Source: Anas platyrhynchos
Taxonomy: Eukaryota; Chordata; Aves; Anseriformes; Anatidae
NCBI RefSeq assembly: GCF_047663525.1
Contig: NC_092606.1
Span: 1,557,501-1,621,500, forward strand
Reading direction: 5' to 3'
DNA length: 64,000 bases
Shown here: positions 33,011 through 47,687 of the stretch, piece after piece
Numbering within the stretch: the first letter of the stretch is position 1
Layout of the letters: each line of letters begins with the position of its first letter
The notes under the pieces: generated by a model
What the model was told of the DNA's origin: nothing
Database searches by the model: none
What the model saw: the letters and a program-made list of their open reading frames with translations, nothing else
Made by a program: the position numbers and the translations under genes

Positions 33011-36000
33011 GGGTATTGATCGGTAACGCAAATATTAACCAGGAAACAGAACAAGAAGTGTCCAGCTGGAGGGCTTTGGCCACACGCCTGTGGTGTTGGG
33101 CAGGTGTTGGACAGGACCTGCTTTCCCCTCATCGCTGGCAGCCTCCTCAGCGCTGTGAGATCCAGCTGGGGTTAGCTCTGACTGACCTCACCGTGTTGCA
33201 AAATAACAGTTCTTCAAAGCTGTTTGTGAGGAAAGGGCCACTTTTAAAACACCACCGTAAACTGCAACGCTTTTTGCTCTCAGTTGTCCAAACTTCCTGG
33301 TCCGCTCCCACAGCAGTGGCTCTGGATGTGCTGCTGAGCGGGACCTGGGCTCCTTCGGCACTTTGGCTGTGACATGAAACTACCCAGTGCCTTCGGGGCT
33401 CGGCATACTGAGCTGATGGTTCGGGGGCTTTAATTTTAAACAGCACCTCCAGGTTCTCAGCTTGTACGTGCAAAAAATGCAGCGCCTAACTTTTCCAGAG
33501 GATCTCTGAGTGCATCGACAAAACAATAACTGTGAGTCTGCAAATACGTCCTGTCCAAGTGCGTGAGGGCAGAGCTCATTTTATTTATTTATGCAGAAGC
33601 CGAAGGATTTCATGGGCACATGCCGTGGCGTGTCTTGATGGGGACGTGAAACACAGCGCACCTTGAGAGCAAATTCTTCCCGAGAGCCAGCCCCAGAGAG
33701 CACACACATGGGGAGAGATTGGAACAGGAAAAGCCACCGGAGGACAAGGCTGGGTCCCCCGCGGGGACGCAGCACCCAGCAGCTTGGCAGCCCCTGAACA
33801 TCAGCCAGAGCCTTGCCTGAGAGGAGTCACAGCGAACTGATTGCAAACAAGGTTTAAAAGCTGGTGAAAATAATTAGCTGAGAGGGACAGAGGTGCCTGC
33901 AGGGGACGCGGCGTGAAGGGCTCAGCGAAGCACCGTGGCTTCGTTGCTGTTTAAGCATGTGACGTTGTTAGCTGAGCTAAACTGCAAAGGGTTGTGCGTT
34001 GCGTGCAAATGCCTGGTGATAGAAGTTCTGGAACAGTGATGGTTTTTCTTCAAAATAACACCTACACCGCTGAAGCTGTTCACACGGCTTACTCAGAGGA
34101 GCAGTGACTGTAACATCTCCAAGTGCCACTTGCCTTGCTGGTAGCAATTAAAGGTTAATTTAAGCAATCAGGTTTGGGGATGCAGGCTGCCTTGTTTTCC
34201 CGTTGCCGTGACTTCAGGTCCCCTCGGGTCCCGCACACCGCGTTGGGGGAGCCCTTGGCACAGGCTGGAAACGAGCCCATGCTCGCCAGGTCTGGGTGGC
34301 CGTGCTGCCCGGCTGAGGCTCGGGAGCGGGGGGAGATCTGAGGCTTTTTGCTGTCCAAAAATAACCCAAATTTGCCAGGCCTCAGTGGTTTTTAAAGGAG
34401 GTTTTCCATTAGCTTTCCGTCAGAGGCTGTTGGCAGCACGGCTGCCGTCTCCACTCACTGTTCTGCTCGGGGCGTTCGGAGAGGACAGGCTGCAGCCCCA
34501 CGGCATGGAGGTGGTTTTGCTGATTTTTTTTAATACAAGGAAGTAGAACAAGTCAGAAATGCATTAAAAATTAGTTTCAAGCCGAATGTTTTAAACCCAA
34601 GTTTTAGGAACCGTTTCATCGACTTGCATAACTTCACATAACCACTGGAGAAGGGCGTTTCTGTTCCCGGCAGAAGCTGTTCCACAGCGTTTGGTGATCC
34701 AGATGTTCTCCACTTAGGAAACTTCCCAGTTCACGTCCAACAGATTTCAAAATAAAAATTGAAAAAGAAAAAAAAAAAAAGTGCAAGGTACAAACCCAAC
34801 TGCTTTTAAATGAGCAAGCTGGTATCTGCACTCGGAGGTACGGAGGGAAAGCACGCAGGGGGTCTGGCACAGACGGTGCCCGTTCTTCACTGCGCAAAGC
34901 AGGTGTGACAGCTGCCACTTCTGGTTTGATTTCCGAGTGACCGGGACCACAGGAGCCCAACTGGAATATCAAATAGAAAGAAGAAACATTATATTTTTTT
35001 TCTTTTTTTCCTGATATGCCTTTGTGCTGCAGCTGCATGAGGGTAATCAATAGGAAGAACAGCAGAGATCATTGCATTCCATGGAGGACATTAGGGTTAG
35101 GAACGTAGGATATTACCTGCATAGTTTCCCAGGCAGTGTATTAACATTTTCCTACCCCAAAATACCAAACGCAGGACAGGCAGGGGCAGAGCAGGGACCT
35201 TTGTGGGGTCGGGAGTGCTGCTGAGGGCGCAGAGCCGCAGCGCCGGCGAAGCCGCGCTTCCTCCCCGGGAAGCAGCTAACCATAAACACAGCTCCCGGCG
35301 GTGTTGTGGCGTGCCAGGGGGCTGTATTGCTTCCTTCACTCGTCCTGCCCTAGTGAAGCTTTAAACAGAAGCTTTGTGCTCAGACACCCAGCTCTTCCTC
35401 GGGGGGTGCCGGAGCCTGGGCACTGCTCGCCCCTCGCTCCCCGGGGTCGGCAGCCCTGGTTTGTTTTCCCCTTTGAAGGGAGGCGATGAATAGCTGGGCC
35501 GTGTGCGCCTCGCTCCACGGGCTGTCCGATTTTCCTTCGTGGCCGCAGCCCTGCCTGCACAGGGCCGCCACCTGTGAGGCTTTTTGGCTGTCAGCAGCAG
35601 AAGGGAGAAAACCCACAAATGTACGCTGCCGGTCCTAGGGGCGAGCATAAAGCAGCGGCTCCATCCACTCGTTCTCTCTGAGAGCACAAAAGACGTCAGT
35701 GAGTGTTTGTTTTCCTCAAGGGCTTTTTTTTTTCTTCTTCTTCTTTTATTCCCCTTTTTCTTCCTCCTCTTCCTCCTGGGCAGAGAGCAGCCGTGCGCCT
35801 GGCCAGGCGCTTGCCTGTTTGGAGTCAAACACGAGCCAAGCACTGAGCTGGGCTGGGACTGTTGGGCAGACACTTCTGTTCTTTCCTTACCACAAACTGC
35901 GTCCCAACACCTCCGTGCCACAGATAAATGATGCCCTTTATCCCGGGGCGTGTGGCCGGACCCTTCCAGGCGCTCACACCGCATGTGTTGCTTATGAGGG

Positions 36001-37734
36001 GTGAGGATGGGGAAGGCCAGCGTGGGATTCACAAGCAGGAAAATACCAAAAGTTGAGTGTTCTTCGTCTCCTCAGCCCTTCTGTTAGGAGATAAAGCTGC
36101 CTTTTGTCTAGGCAAAAATGCTGAAATGCTTCCAAAAGGACCTCTGGGCTTTGGAGCTGGTTTTACTGGCTGCGGCACCGTGCCCACCCAGCTGGGGGGC
36201 AGCTTGTGCAGCCTGGTAGCGGCGTCTCGCTGGGGCAGCACAGGCAGCTGAAAGGGAGAGGGCTGGGAAATGGGACAAGGACCCAGCCCCGGCGTTAATT
36301 GCTTTCCTCAGCAGCTCTCACGGGGTGCCAGGGAGCCGCTCGGCCCTTTCCACGCAGGGCATCGCTGTCGGCACAGCGCCGCGCCGCTGGCAGCACGGCC
36401 CGAGCGCTGCCCGCATCCCCGGAGCAGAGCCGCCGCCTCGCCCTTCTGCTGGAGGTGCAACCAGGATTTCAGCCAACTGTTTAAAAATAAATCCCCTTTG
36501 CCTCGACAGCACGCAGCCACCTGGCACGCCGCCGCACGCCGGCAGGAGGGGAGCCAAGGCCAAGGGGCGGTGGGACCCGGGCCATGGTTGTGGCTGCTGA
36601 TCCCGCTGGCTCCCCCGCAGCAGCAGGGGGGTGGTCGTGGGCACACTGAGCCCCCCCATCTCCTGTTTCGGCTGGGCTGTGGGGCTGCTGCTGCAGGAGG
36701 CTGGGCTGGGAGCATCATTAGTGGCCCCCCCTGTGCCGCTGAGGCTGGGCAGGCGCTGGGCAGAGCGGCCCGGAGCATTCCTCTAATTAAAACCAAATCC
36801 CTCGTGGGCCCTTCCATGCAGAGAGGTATTACAGGCTTAAGGGCTGTATGAAATGTATATTTATTGATTGGGTCAAGTGTTGCAGCTCCTTCTGCAGAGC
36901 GAGGTGAGAGCATTAATACGTGATTGACCCGGCTGGCGAGGAGGGCAGCAAAGGGGGGGCTGAGCACTGCTTGCGCCGATGCTGGCCCAAGGGGGCTCCC
37001 AAAACAGGCACCTGAATCACAGCAAGCCCCTGAGTATCTGCACGGGTGTGCACACAGCTGCAGGGCCCCACGGCCCCGGCCTTGTGGGCACGCTGCTGCT
37101 GCCTGCTGTGCGTTTGTGGAGCTGTGTCCGGGTGCCCACAACACGCTTGGGACACGCTGTAATGTGCAGGAATGTGGGATGGCTGCTGGTGAGAACTCGG
37201 CAGCAGACACGGGACCTGCTTTTCAGTAAGAGCAAACAACTCGAAAGCTTTTCCAAGCTGGGATCTGTGTGCTAAGCGAGGCTGTGTGCTCCGCCACAGC
37301 CTGAACCCTAAGGACTGCGAGCGCGCAGCACACACGGCAGCAGACCTGGATTAAAACAGGGCTGGCAGATGGTGCTGTAACTTCCACAACATCGGTGGTA
37401 CAGGAAAGTAGTGTCAATATGTGCGATTCTATTCTTTCTCCTCTTTCAGGAGCATCTAGAGCCTAAGTGGAGCTCAGAAGTGAGGCTGACCTACATCACT
37501 GCACACGGCAGAGACCTCGCCTCCTGCCTTCGGAGCAGCTGCGTCCGCGCTGTGCCAGAGCAGAACCTGATGGCAGCGGCTCCATCCTGTGCCCTGGGGA
37601 GCTCACTCTTTTTCCATGGCTTCTGGGGGGTCCTGGCAGCCCCAGCCCTGTTCCTGTTGCCCACAGAGGGCTGGCTGGAGTTTCCTGGCCGGGCTGTGGA
37701 CACAGCACCAGTGGGGGCGCGAATTGCAGGGTTG

Positions 37735-38270
37735 CTGCATTCCTGCATGAGCACCCAAATAGCTCGGACTCAAGCACCCGGTTAATTTATGCACGAGTGC
37801 CCAATTAGCCAGGTGTGAGTGGCCAAGGGGTCCCCACAAGAGCCCCCAGCCAGGTCATGCAGGAGTGCCTGGCTAACGCAGGAGTGTCCCAGCAGTTGAC
37901 ACAGAAGTACTCTGTGTGAGCACCCGGTGACTTTGGGCATGAGCACCCGGTTAGCCCACGTGTGAGTGCCCAGAAGATGCATGAGTGCCCAACCAGCACC
38001 CGTGCAAGCAGCCAAAATGTCCTGCGTGAGCACTCTGAGCTTCCACAGCCACAGCTGGGTTGTACACGACTGCAGGGTTAGCCCATGCATGAATGCCCTG
38101 GTGCTGCATGCATGAACGCCTAATTACTACATGCATGAGCACCCAATTAACGCATGCAGTAGCACCCAGGTCCTGTGTGCATGAGCGCCCGGATATTTTG
38201 CATTTGAATGCCCAGTGAGTGCACACGTGGCTACTCAATGTCTCCATGCGTGAGCACCCACAGAATTACC
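37735..38270. repeat. Degenerate minisatellite (TGCATGAGCACCC-type units)
   Basis: About 0.5 kb in which GCATGAGCACCC, GCACGAGTGCCC, GCATGAATGCCC, GCATGAACGCC and similar cores recur about every 22-30 bp, often followed by AATTAACC or GGTTAGCC. Units are strongly diverged. The minus strand reads as His/Cys/Ala-rich open frames because of the repeat; I do not regard these as genes. Confidence 0.75.
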
Positions 38271-41200
38271 AGGAGATTTCCAGCTTGGCCCACACGTGAA
38301 CCCACCGCATGTCCCCAGAGGGAGGACACCCCTGGGGTGGCGTCGAAGCCCAGAACTGCCCTAAAAACGTAGGAAGCCTTCGATGTGCAGGTAGGGCCCT
38401 CCCAGAGAAAATGAGCTGGATTTAGGGCTGGTGCTGGAGCATCCATCCCAAGTGTTGTAGTGGAAGGGAGGGCAGAAAAGGGAAAAATGGAGAAACTCGA
38501 GGGAAGGGAAGAAGTGAAATTAGCGCCCAGCTGGTCCCGAAGTCCTGAGGCCCCTGTGCCTCCTGGTCAAACTGGGACCACTGCAGAGCACAGCCACACA
38601 GCACGGGGCTCAGGCAACTTTTCCTTCGGTGTTTTTTCCATCTTTTCCATTTCTAAACCTGCCTTTCACCTCTGGGGAGAGCAGATTAAAGGGAGGTCCC
38701 AGCCGCTGGCATGTCCAGCCCCAGCGTGCAGACGGGTGCTCATTACGTTCCCATGTTAATGTGACCCTGCCCAGCCTCCCGATCGGTGTTTTTATTTATG
38801 GATCCTGCGTGAACCGCAACTCACTTGCACAAACTTGCAGAGAGCAGATGACCTGAATACATATTAATAAGGCTCACGCGCCGTTTGGCATTAAAGAGTT
38901 TTCTATCACGCTCGCAGGATCGCAGGAAACACTACCTGGTGGAGAGCAGTGTTCAGACAAGAAGCCTTCTGTAGCTCCTCACAGCTTTTAAACCATTTGC
39001 CTTGGAGAAATGCCCAGGCTGCCCCGTGTGTGGCTGCGAGAGCTGCTCCTGGAGAGAGAAACGCGCCTGGGCCGGGTCCTTGTGCAGACGAGAAAGGCAG
39101 GCAGTGGAAACACTCAATTGTCCCAAATTTTGAACAGTAACCCTCGAGAATGGGGCACTGATACGGACGGCAGCGTGCTGCTTGCAGCGATGAAGCCCTC
39201 AGTGTTTGCAGTGGCCGCTCCCCTCTGGATGTTTATGGGGCATTTTCTCTGTGGCTGGGATTTATTCAGCCTCCATAGCAGGGATTCCGGGGAGATAATA
39301 ACCCACATTAACCGAGCCACTGAAAACTGCTTCACAAACACATTGATCAAAGCAGCGCGGGACTGCGAGCAAACCTCCCTGAGTGCGGCCAGCAGCACAG
39401 CTGCCAAAACCATTAACTCCTGGTAAAAATCAGTCATACGGCAGCCTCGGGCAGGATCAGGACAGGGGACGACCCAGACTGAGAAGGTTTGGGACTGCAG
39501 TGATGAGCAAGACAGAGAACTTCTTCTGCTTTGCTGCTGTGGCTGTGTTTTTGGAAGCTTTCTGGCCACCAAAGCAGCCGGTGGCTGAGCCCGGGGATGA
39601 GCAGGGAGCCGAGCAGGTACAGGAGGCACGACGGAGGAGGTGGGGCGGACAGAACTGCTGCAGGGAGAGAAGACAAAGGGAACACTTGTCCTGTCGGCTC
39701 CTGCAGATGTGTGGTTTCATCGCGGATGTTGTCCTGGCTTTGGGACAAGGACAGAGGCAGAGGGGCAGAGTCACGGCTGGGGCTGGGATCGCGTCTGGCC
39801 GGGGAGCTCCCGGCCGCAGGCAGAGCCAGGCCGCAGCCTTAGATGGCGAGCTGCTCCTCGCAGCCAGGCCCTTTTCCTCTTAATCTCCACACAGCGCCTT
39901 ATATAGTGCACTCGGAGCAATTTATAAATAAAGGCTTTTTGTCACGATCCAGGAACGCGTCTCCCCTTGTGGCATTTGAAGCACTTCCTCCAGGGAGGCC
40001 GGGCTCCTTCCCGTGCCCAGAGAGGCGCCAGCGGGTGGCTGCACGCTGACCCCCTGGGGACGAGGACCGGGGTTTTATTCCTCATCCCTTTGCAGCAGGA
40101 CCCCTGTGGGGAGCTTGCTCCTGCCCTGTGGGGCTGAAGGTGCTGCGGGTGTCCCCGGGACCAGCTGGGCAGGGGGAGGCGGGCGCTGCATCGGCACCCA
40201 CCGGCACCACAGGGACACCGGCAGGTCTAAAGCACAGGGGGCCGGGGTGAAATCTGGGGCTCCCGTTGTGCAGGACAAGCATCATCCCACACCTGCCTCT
40301 AGCCTTAATATCGGCTCAGCCCCCGTCATCTGCCTCAGTTCAGGATTTACGTGATACCAAAACTGCAGCTACTTCGGCCTCGCGGCTGCCACTGAGGATT
40401 AAGCAGAACTTCATGGCAGCAGCAGGGGCAGGAACGGAGCTCTGCCTCTCACAGCTCAGCTCCCTGCCTGCTAACGAAGCTCCTTCATTAGCAAGGGATG
40501 GGGCAGCCATACAGGCCGGGCAACCCGCCTCCACCAAGGGCGGTGGCGCCCGACCCGCGGGCCCGGCTTGGCGCTGTGGGACCGGCTTGGGGCTTGCTCA
40601 GGGCTCCTGGAGCAGAGCAGGGACCTTCCCTGAAGCTGTGTACGAAGCAGGGAGCTGCCTCCTGCCCATCAGCAGGGCTGGGTCCTGCTGCTGTCCCCAT
40701 GGCCGGGCTCTGCTCCTCGTGGTGCTGCTCCTCTCCGTCCCGGCACGGGGCGAGCCGAGGCTCCGCGCCTCCCAGCCGGGCGTGCTAATAAAAGAGATCC
40801 GCGAGACTCCAAGGTCTGCTGCCTCAACAGAGCCTCGGCGGAGATATAAATAGCCCAGCCAAGCACCGTGCAGTGAACCTGAGCAGAGCCGCCTGCCCTC
40901 GCAGCCAGACGCCCCCGGGAGCCTTGCCGAGACGCGGCCCCGGAGCCTGCTGCGGCACGGGGGGACGTGGGGACATGGGGATTTGGGGACACCCGGCTCC
41001 CACCTCCTGCCCCTTCCTTCCAAGTGGCCCTGCTCCAGCAGGTGACCAGGCACTGCCTTTCCCCCCTCCTCAGCCCCCAAATCAGCGTGCTTCAGCCCCT
41101 ATCCGGCCACATGGAGCCTCTGGAAGCATGGCCATAAAAGTATTTAATCCCGCTGCTGCTGAGAGGTGGAAGCTCTTGAAGGGTTGCAGCCACAGGATGC

Positions 41201-42408
41201 TCCCAAAATGGGAGCTCGGGGCGGACCCTCACTCCCTTCTGTTTTTTTTTAAATTATTATTTTTATTTTTTATTTTTTTATTTTATTTCTCCTGGGCTTT
41301 TCCTCAGGTGGTTTCCTGGCGCCTCTGCCCAAGTGAAATGGAGCAACCCAAATTGGAGCTGGCGGGCGGCCAGCCTGGCAGACGGGCGGCCCGGAGGGCA
41401 GCTGCACGCCCCGGGCGCGTTTAGCGAGGGCAGGAGCCCTGCGGGGGGAACCCAGGAGGCTGAGGAGCTGGTTTTGTGCAGAGCATCCCGGCCGGGTGCA
41501 GGATCAGCCCTTCGAGGGGCTGACAGCGCCATTTGGGATGTGCTGGGTCGCTCTCACCGGGTTTCACCCCGGCTTTCCTGCGGGGAAAGCAGCAGCACAG
41601 AGTGGGGCGTTGTGGTGCCAGACCTCGACCTGGGTTTCGGAGTGAACGGGGCTTTTGTTCTCCCCTTTTGTCCTCACCTTGGCTTTTGTGTGTACGTGAA
41701 ACACAAGGAGAGCATGACGTGGCCCTCCTGGGCTTTGGTGCCTTTGTGTCCCGGTGCCTTTTCCGGGGACACGGAGCCAAAACACCTGAGGAGCCTCAGG
41801 CGAGCGGCTCTGCCAGGCCACCAGTGTTACCAAAGGGCTCTCCTGTCCCCTCCTGTCCCTGCCCTTTATCTCCCAAACACCACAGGGGACCGTGACGGCC
41901 ACAGGTCACCCCAGGAGCTGGTGTGGGGACACTGTGTGGCCAGCTCAGCACTGGGGCTGGGGATTTATGGGCACGCGAAGGAGGGTTGGGGTTATATGGG
42001 CACTTGAAACGGGGCTGGAGCTGGCAGGGCTGGCTTGGAAACCCCATGGAAAGGCAGCGACCGCCATGGGGCGTGGCGCTGGTGGCCGTGATGGGTCCCT
42101 GAGCCTCGCTGCCGGTGTAAATTTGGGAAAAACCCCAAGAAATGAGCGGGGAGCGGAGGAACGAGCGTGGTGCTGCGGGGCCAGGAGCGAGGCTGAGCCC
42201 TGTGGGGCACCCTGGAGACGTGGGCAGCGGGGGCTGGGGGTGTTGGGGTGCTTGGGGACACGGCTGGGGGGGGGACACCCCGGGGGCTCCACAGCGGCCC
42301 CTCAGCACCCCCCGGGGCCGGGCTCAGCACCCCCCGGATCGGGCCCCCGAGGCCCCGCCCCCCCGCGCGGCAAAGCCCCGCCCCTCCCCGCCCCGCCCCT
42401 CGCCGGCC

Positions 42409-42426
42409 GCGCGGCATTGTGGGATG
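42409..42426 (-). promoter_or_regulatory. ZNF143 (Staf/SBS) site
   Basis: The plus strand reads GCGCGGCATTGTGGGATG. Its complement, CATCCCACAATGCCGCGC, matches the same ZNF143-type consensus as the two copies upstream of SRSF1. It lies about 190 bp upstream of the estimated DYNLL2 start. Confidence 0.55.
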
Positions 42427-42492
42427 AAACAGGATGTAGGCAGAGCAGCGCGGGCGGACGGGCCGGGGCGGCGGGGCAGCGCGGCGGCGCAG

Positions 42493-42529
42493 CCAATCAG
42501 GGCGCGGCGTGCGGCGCGGCGCAGCCAAT
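42493..42529 (+). promoter_or_regulatory. DYNLL2: Paired CCAAT boxes
   Basis: Two AGCCAAT motifs (CCAAT at 42493-42497 and 42525-42529), 32 bp apart, about one helical turn times three. They match NF-Y sites at 70-110 bp upstream of the estimated start, the usual location. Confidence 0.7.
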
Positions 42530-42568
42530 GGGAGCGCGGCGGGCCGCGCGCCGCAGCGGGCGGGGCGG

Positions 42569-42575
42569 TATTTGA
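42569..42575 (+). promoter_or_regulatory. DYNLL2: TATA-like element
   Basis: TATTTGA in an otherwise almost pure GC context, about 30 bp upstream of the inferred transcription start near 42600. It is a weak TATA variant. Confidence 0.45.
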
Positions 42576-42599
42576 GCGCGGCGCGGCGGCGCGGCGCAG

Positions 42600-42742
42600 A
42601 GCGCTCGGCGCGGCGCAGGGAGCGGAGCGGAGCGGGCAGAGCCGCGCGGGTCCGGGCCTCTCCCACCTCCTCCTCCTCGGCGCCGTGCCTTGCTGTGCTG
42701 TGCCGCGCTGCGCTCTCCCGGCTTGGCCCCGTCACTGTGAAG
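42600..42742 (+). other. DYNLL2: DYNLL2 non-coding exon 1 (5' UTR)
   Basis: Begins about 30 bp after the TATA-like element (start estimated) and ends at GAAG|GTGAGCGG, a consensus donor. It contains no ATG. It would splice to the acceptor at 45493-45494, seven bases before the DYNLL2 start codon, as in mammalian DYNLL2. Confidence 0.6.
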
Positions 42743-45494
42743 GTGAGCGGCGCCGGGGCTGCGGGGCTCCGTGTGCGGGGTCCGCCCGCGGGAGGGGAAG
42801 GAAGGGAAGGAGAGAAAGGGGGTGGCGGCGGCTCACGGCGAGGGGGTCCCGGTGAGGGGGTCCCGGTGCACGCCCCGCACGCCCGGTCCCGCAGCCGGCC
42901 TCGCTCCGGGCAAGGTCACCGCCGCCCCGGGGCTCCCCCCGGTGAAGGTCACGCAGCGCCCGGCCTGCGCTCGCCGCCGCCTCCCCGAGAGTCTCGGCAG
43001 GGGCCCGCCGGGGAAGGGCCGTGCCGGGCTGTGCTGAGCAGTGCTAGGCCGGGCCGGACCGCGCCCCCTTCCCCAGCCCCCTCCCGCTGCCGCGGAGCTG
43101 GGCCGGGGCCTCCTCCCGCAGCCCCCCTGCTCCGGAGGGGAGTTCTGGGCGCTGCCCGGGGCTCCATCCTGTCCTGCTGCGGGAGGGTGCTGGGCTGGAG
43201 CCCCATCCTGCTCCCAGCTGCTGGCGCTGGGCTGTTACTACTGCACCGGGGCTTTGTGTCTCCCCTCCTCCCGGTGCGGGTGGCAGAGCCCCGAAGGCTG
43301 GCAACGCTCCGTGGTGCAGGGACAGGGCGTGTGCGTGGGGCTGGCCTGGTGGGGACAGGGCCTGTGGACCTGTGGTGGGGGCAGGGCCCTGCAGTGGGGT
43401 GCTCAGGGGTGATGGGAGCTGGCCCTGCCTTGCACCAGGGGCCTGGCTGCCAGCCCCTGGAGGCTGCTGTGCCCTGGAGCAGTGGCGCTGGGAGGGCAGA
43501 CAGGCAGGCACCTGCAGCCCCGCTGAAGGATAATGGCTTGTTCCTCTGCTGCTGCTGGCCCTTGGTGGCTTGCCTGAACAATGAGGAGGGAAGACGCTTT
43601 CTGCAGGTCACTCAGTGTCTGCTTATGTAATGGCAAATGCCCTCTGAACTGTGTGCGCTGGAGGCGTGGGAAGGCCTGGAATCCATGAGAACTTGTTGGC
43701 CTTCCTTCCCTGAAGAGGCTTTCTTAGAAAAATGACCCACAAGTGAATTTCTGCTATTTCCCTTTTCCTGTGATTTCCTGTGGGGTGGACCCCCTGAAGA
43801 TCCTTTAAAGGACTTTCCAAGGCCCTGGATAGTGGAGCTAAACCTGTAGGCAGGCATTTTGGTTCTCCTGAGTGATGTCTTCACTGCCAGGGTTTCTCAG
43901 CCCCAGCCTGAAACCTGCTGGCTTAAACCACAGCAGAGAGGGGAACAAAGTGGCTGGAAGTGCCTTTTCCAGAGAAGGGGTAGAGGCGTGTGCTCTCTGC
44001 TGTGTGAGCTCAGTTCCTGCTATTCCTCCTGATGCTATTAGTGCATGTTAATAGCGGTGCTCTATTAAACACTGCATCTAAACAGTATAAATTAAGGTTG
44101 CAGTAGAAGTCCTCAAGTGCAGAGTAAAGAATTGAAGTATTGTAATTGTAGGGCTGCAATTATGTAACTGGATTCTCTTTCTCCCTGGCTAGCAGGCTCC
44201 TTTAATTGCTGTAACAAAGCTACTCCTTCAGTTTCCTGGGACTGTTCCAGGAAGCGATCATTGCAGCAGATTTTCTTCACTCCCTGGTAAAGCTAAGAAT
44301 GTGTAGTTTCACCATTGCAAAACATTCTTGGTAGTAGTGCTCAGACTTGCAGTGCTGTAGAGGTATTAGTAAACCTAATGGTGCTCTGCAGGCTTAATTG
44401 GAGGCACTTGTTGCCACCAAAGGCTTAATTTCACCAAGTTTAAATGCTCTCTGGTAGGAGCTGCTGCCAAGGTGCCAGCACAGGCCTTCACTCAGACAGT
44501 CCTCAGACAAAGCGTGCATCCCGGTGGGCCTGGGATGGTGGTGTGGGACAGCTGACAGCAGGGCTGCCCAGAAGCCTTTCCTGGTGTGTAGGTCAGCCTC
44601 TGCTTGGGGAATTGCTGTAGGGCTGGGACTGCCAAATCCCTGCTTTCTAGGATGACATGAATTGCACACAGGACACTTCCCAGTGCTGAATGCTTCCCTA
44701 AAAGGGCTGTGGGAAGCCTATGTGTGAATGGTTTCACTGCCTGGTACAAAACACCTTAAGTGGGTGATAGCCAAGGGGTTAAATGCTCAGCTCAAGTTAC
44801 CTCTCCCTGGTTTCCTAGAGATGAGGGCAGTACCAGCATGCTGGCCTCTGCCTCACAGGCTGGGGGAGGAAAATGGGAGGCTGTTTTCCCTTGCTGTGCT
44901 TCCCCACGTGTTCCAAGGCTGCAGTGTAGTGTTTCTATTTTGTCAGACCGGCTTTGTCCCGTGAGAACTGCTGAAGTCTGGGTTTCGGTGGCAAAGCAGT
45001 GGTGAGGTGAGGGAACGAGTGCTGTTCCCCATTCCGCCTGCCATTCCAGCAGCAGTAGCTCTGGTTGAGGGTGAGCTGAAAGCAGTGCTAGTGCTGACAT
45101 GCTGGGCACAGGCTGCCTGAGGTCTGCTCGCGAGGCTCTGAGCTTAAGATGCCCAAACCACTGGTGCACCTGGAAGGCAAGCTTTGGCTGTAGCCTGTTG
45201 TCTAGGAGGGCTGTGTCTCCACACATCTCCTCCCACGCGGCTTTCCCTGCCTGTTCGATGCAGGTGCTGATGTTGGACTACCTGATCTAACCCCCAGGGC
45301 AGTGCCAGTGCTCCAGCTGGAAGGGAGATCTCGGCCTGGGGCTGCTGTGGGCTACCCTGATAAACTCCTGCTGGTTGTAGCAGGGGGAGTTGGAGTATCG
45401 GCTTGTGACGCAGCCTGCCACAGAGAGAAACCTCTGCACAGGCAGCTTCTCCTTTCTGGGGAAGGGATTAACAGAATCTTATGTTCTGCCTTAG
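42743..45494 (+). other. DYNLL2: DYNLL2 intron 1
   Basis: A 2.75-kb intron in the 5' UTR with a GTGAGC donor and TGCCTTAG acceptor. The first 400 bp belong to the CpG island. An AT-rich patch lies at about 44030-44180. A line of about 25 bp at 45267-45295 faintly resembles a CR1 tail. I see no gene inside. Confidence 0.7.
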
Positions 45495-45501
45495 GTTCAC
45501 C

Positions 45502-47440
<1,939 letters not shown>

Positions 47441-47681
47441 GAAGTAGGAGCAAGTGAAATTCGGACTGTAATGCACTGATGGCTGAAGCCACGACTCCCT
47501 TTAACATGGCTATGCCGCTGCATGGACTGTATACTATATTTAATGTGTATATGTTGCAGTAAAATTCTACTTCTGTTTAGTTGCCTGGGAAGAAGGCGGC
47601 ATTTTTTTGTTACTGCTTTTTTTGGTTGTATTGCACTAGGAAACCTGTAAATGCTTAAACAATGGCCTTTACGTGGGAAGA

Positions 47682-47687
47682 AATAAA
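47682..47687 (+). terminator. DYNLL2: DYNLL2 proximal polyadenylation signal AATAAA
   Basis: AATAAA in GAAATAAAACTATTCC, 240 nt after the stop codon, with cleavage expected near 47700. It is the first canonical hexamer after the stop. Confidence 0.7.

Larger units (their letters stand above)
30791..42109. other. SRSF1-DYNLL2 head-to-head intergenic spacer
   Basis: No gene is supported. It opens with an (AAAT)n repeat at about 30813-30866. An AT-rich block follows at 31850-33010. Then comes GC-rich sequence with many long chance open frames, a degenerate minisatellite at 37735-38270, and an AT-rich simple stretch at 41240-41290. No exon with consistent splice sites or recognisable protein was found on either strand. 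Confidence 0.6.
42110..43140. promoter_or_regulatory. DYNLL2: DYNLL2 CpG-island promoter
   Basis: Very CpG-rich DNA with clustered GC boxes (CCCCGCCCC types, about 42354-42402), a reverse ZNF143-type site at 42409-42426, two CCAAT boxes, and a TATA-like GGTATTTGAG at 42567-42576. Spacing puts transcription start near 42600, and exon 1 follows directly. Confidence 0.75.

Noticed and set aside
36308-37210. 300-codon open frame on the minus strand
   Set aside because: It lies in GC-rich spacer and is rich in Ala, Pro, Ser, Cys and Arg, with overlapping open frames on both strands. There is no recognisable domain, no splice context, and no promoter. Likely chance.
37735-38270. CRISPR-like or coding interpretation of the repeated segment
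   Set aside because: Units are diverged and lack constant repeats with unique spacers, and the host is a vertebrate. The His/Cys-rich minus-strand frames follow from the repeat itself.
42509-43630. 373-codon open frame through DYNLL2 exon 1 and intron 1
   Set aside because: It crosses the well-supported exon 1 donor at 42742 and the CpG island. The translation is Arg/Gly/Pro/Ala-rich. It is an artefact of high GC.
45267-45295. Possible second CR1 remnant in DYNLL2 intron 1
   Set aside because: Only about 25 bp resemble the CR1 tail (TGTTGGACTACCTGATCT), without the adjoining diagnostic blocks, so chance cannot be excluded.
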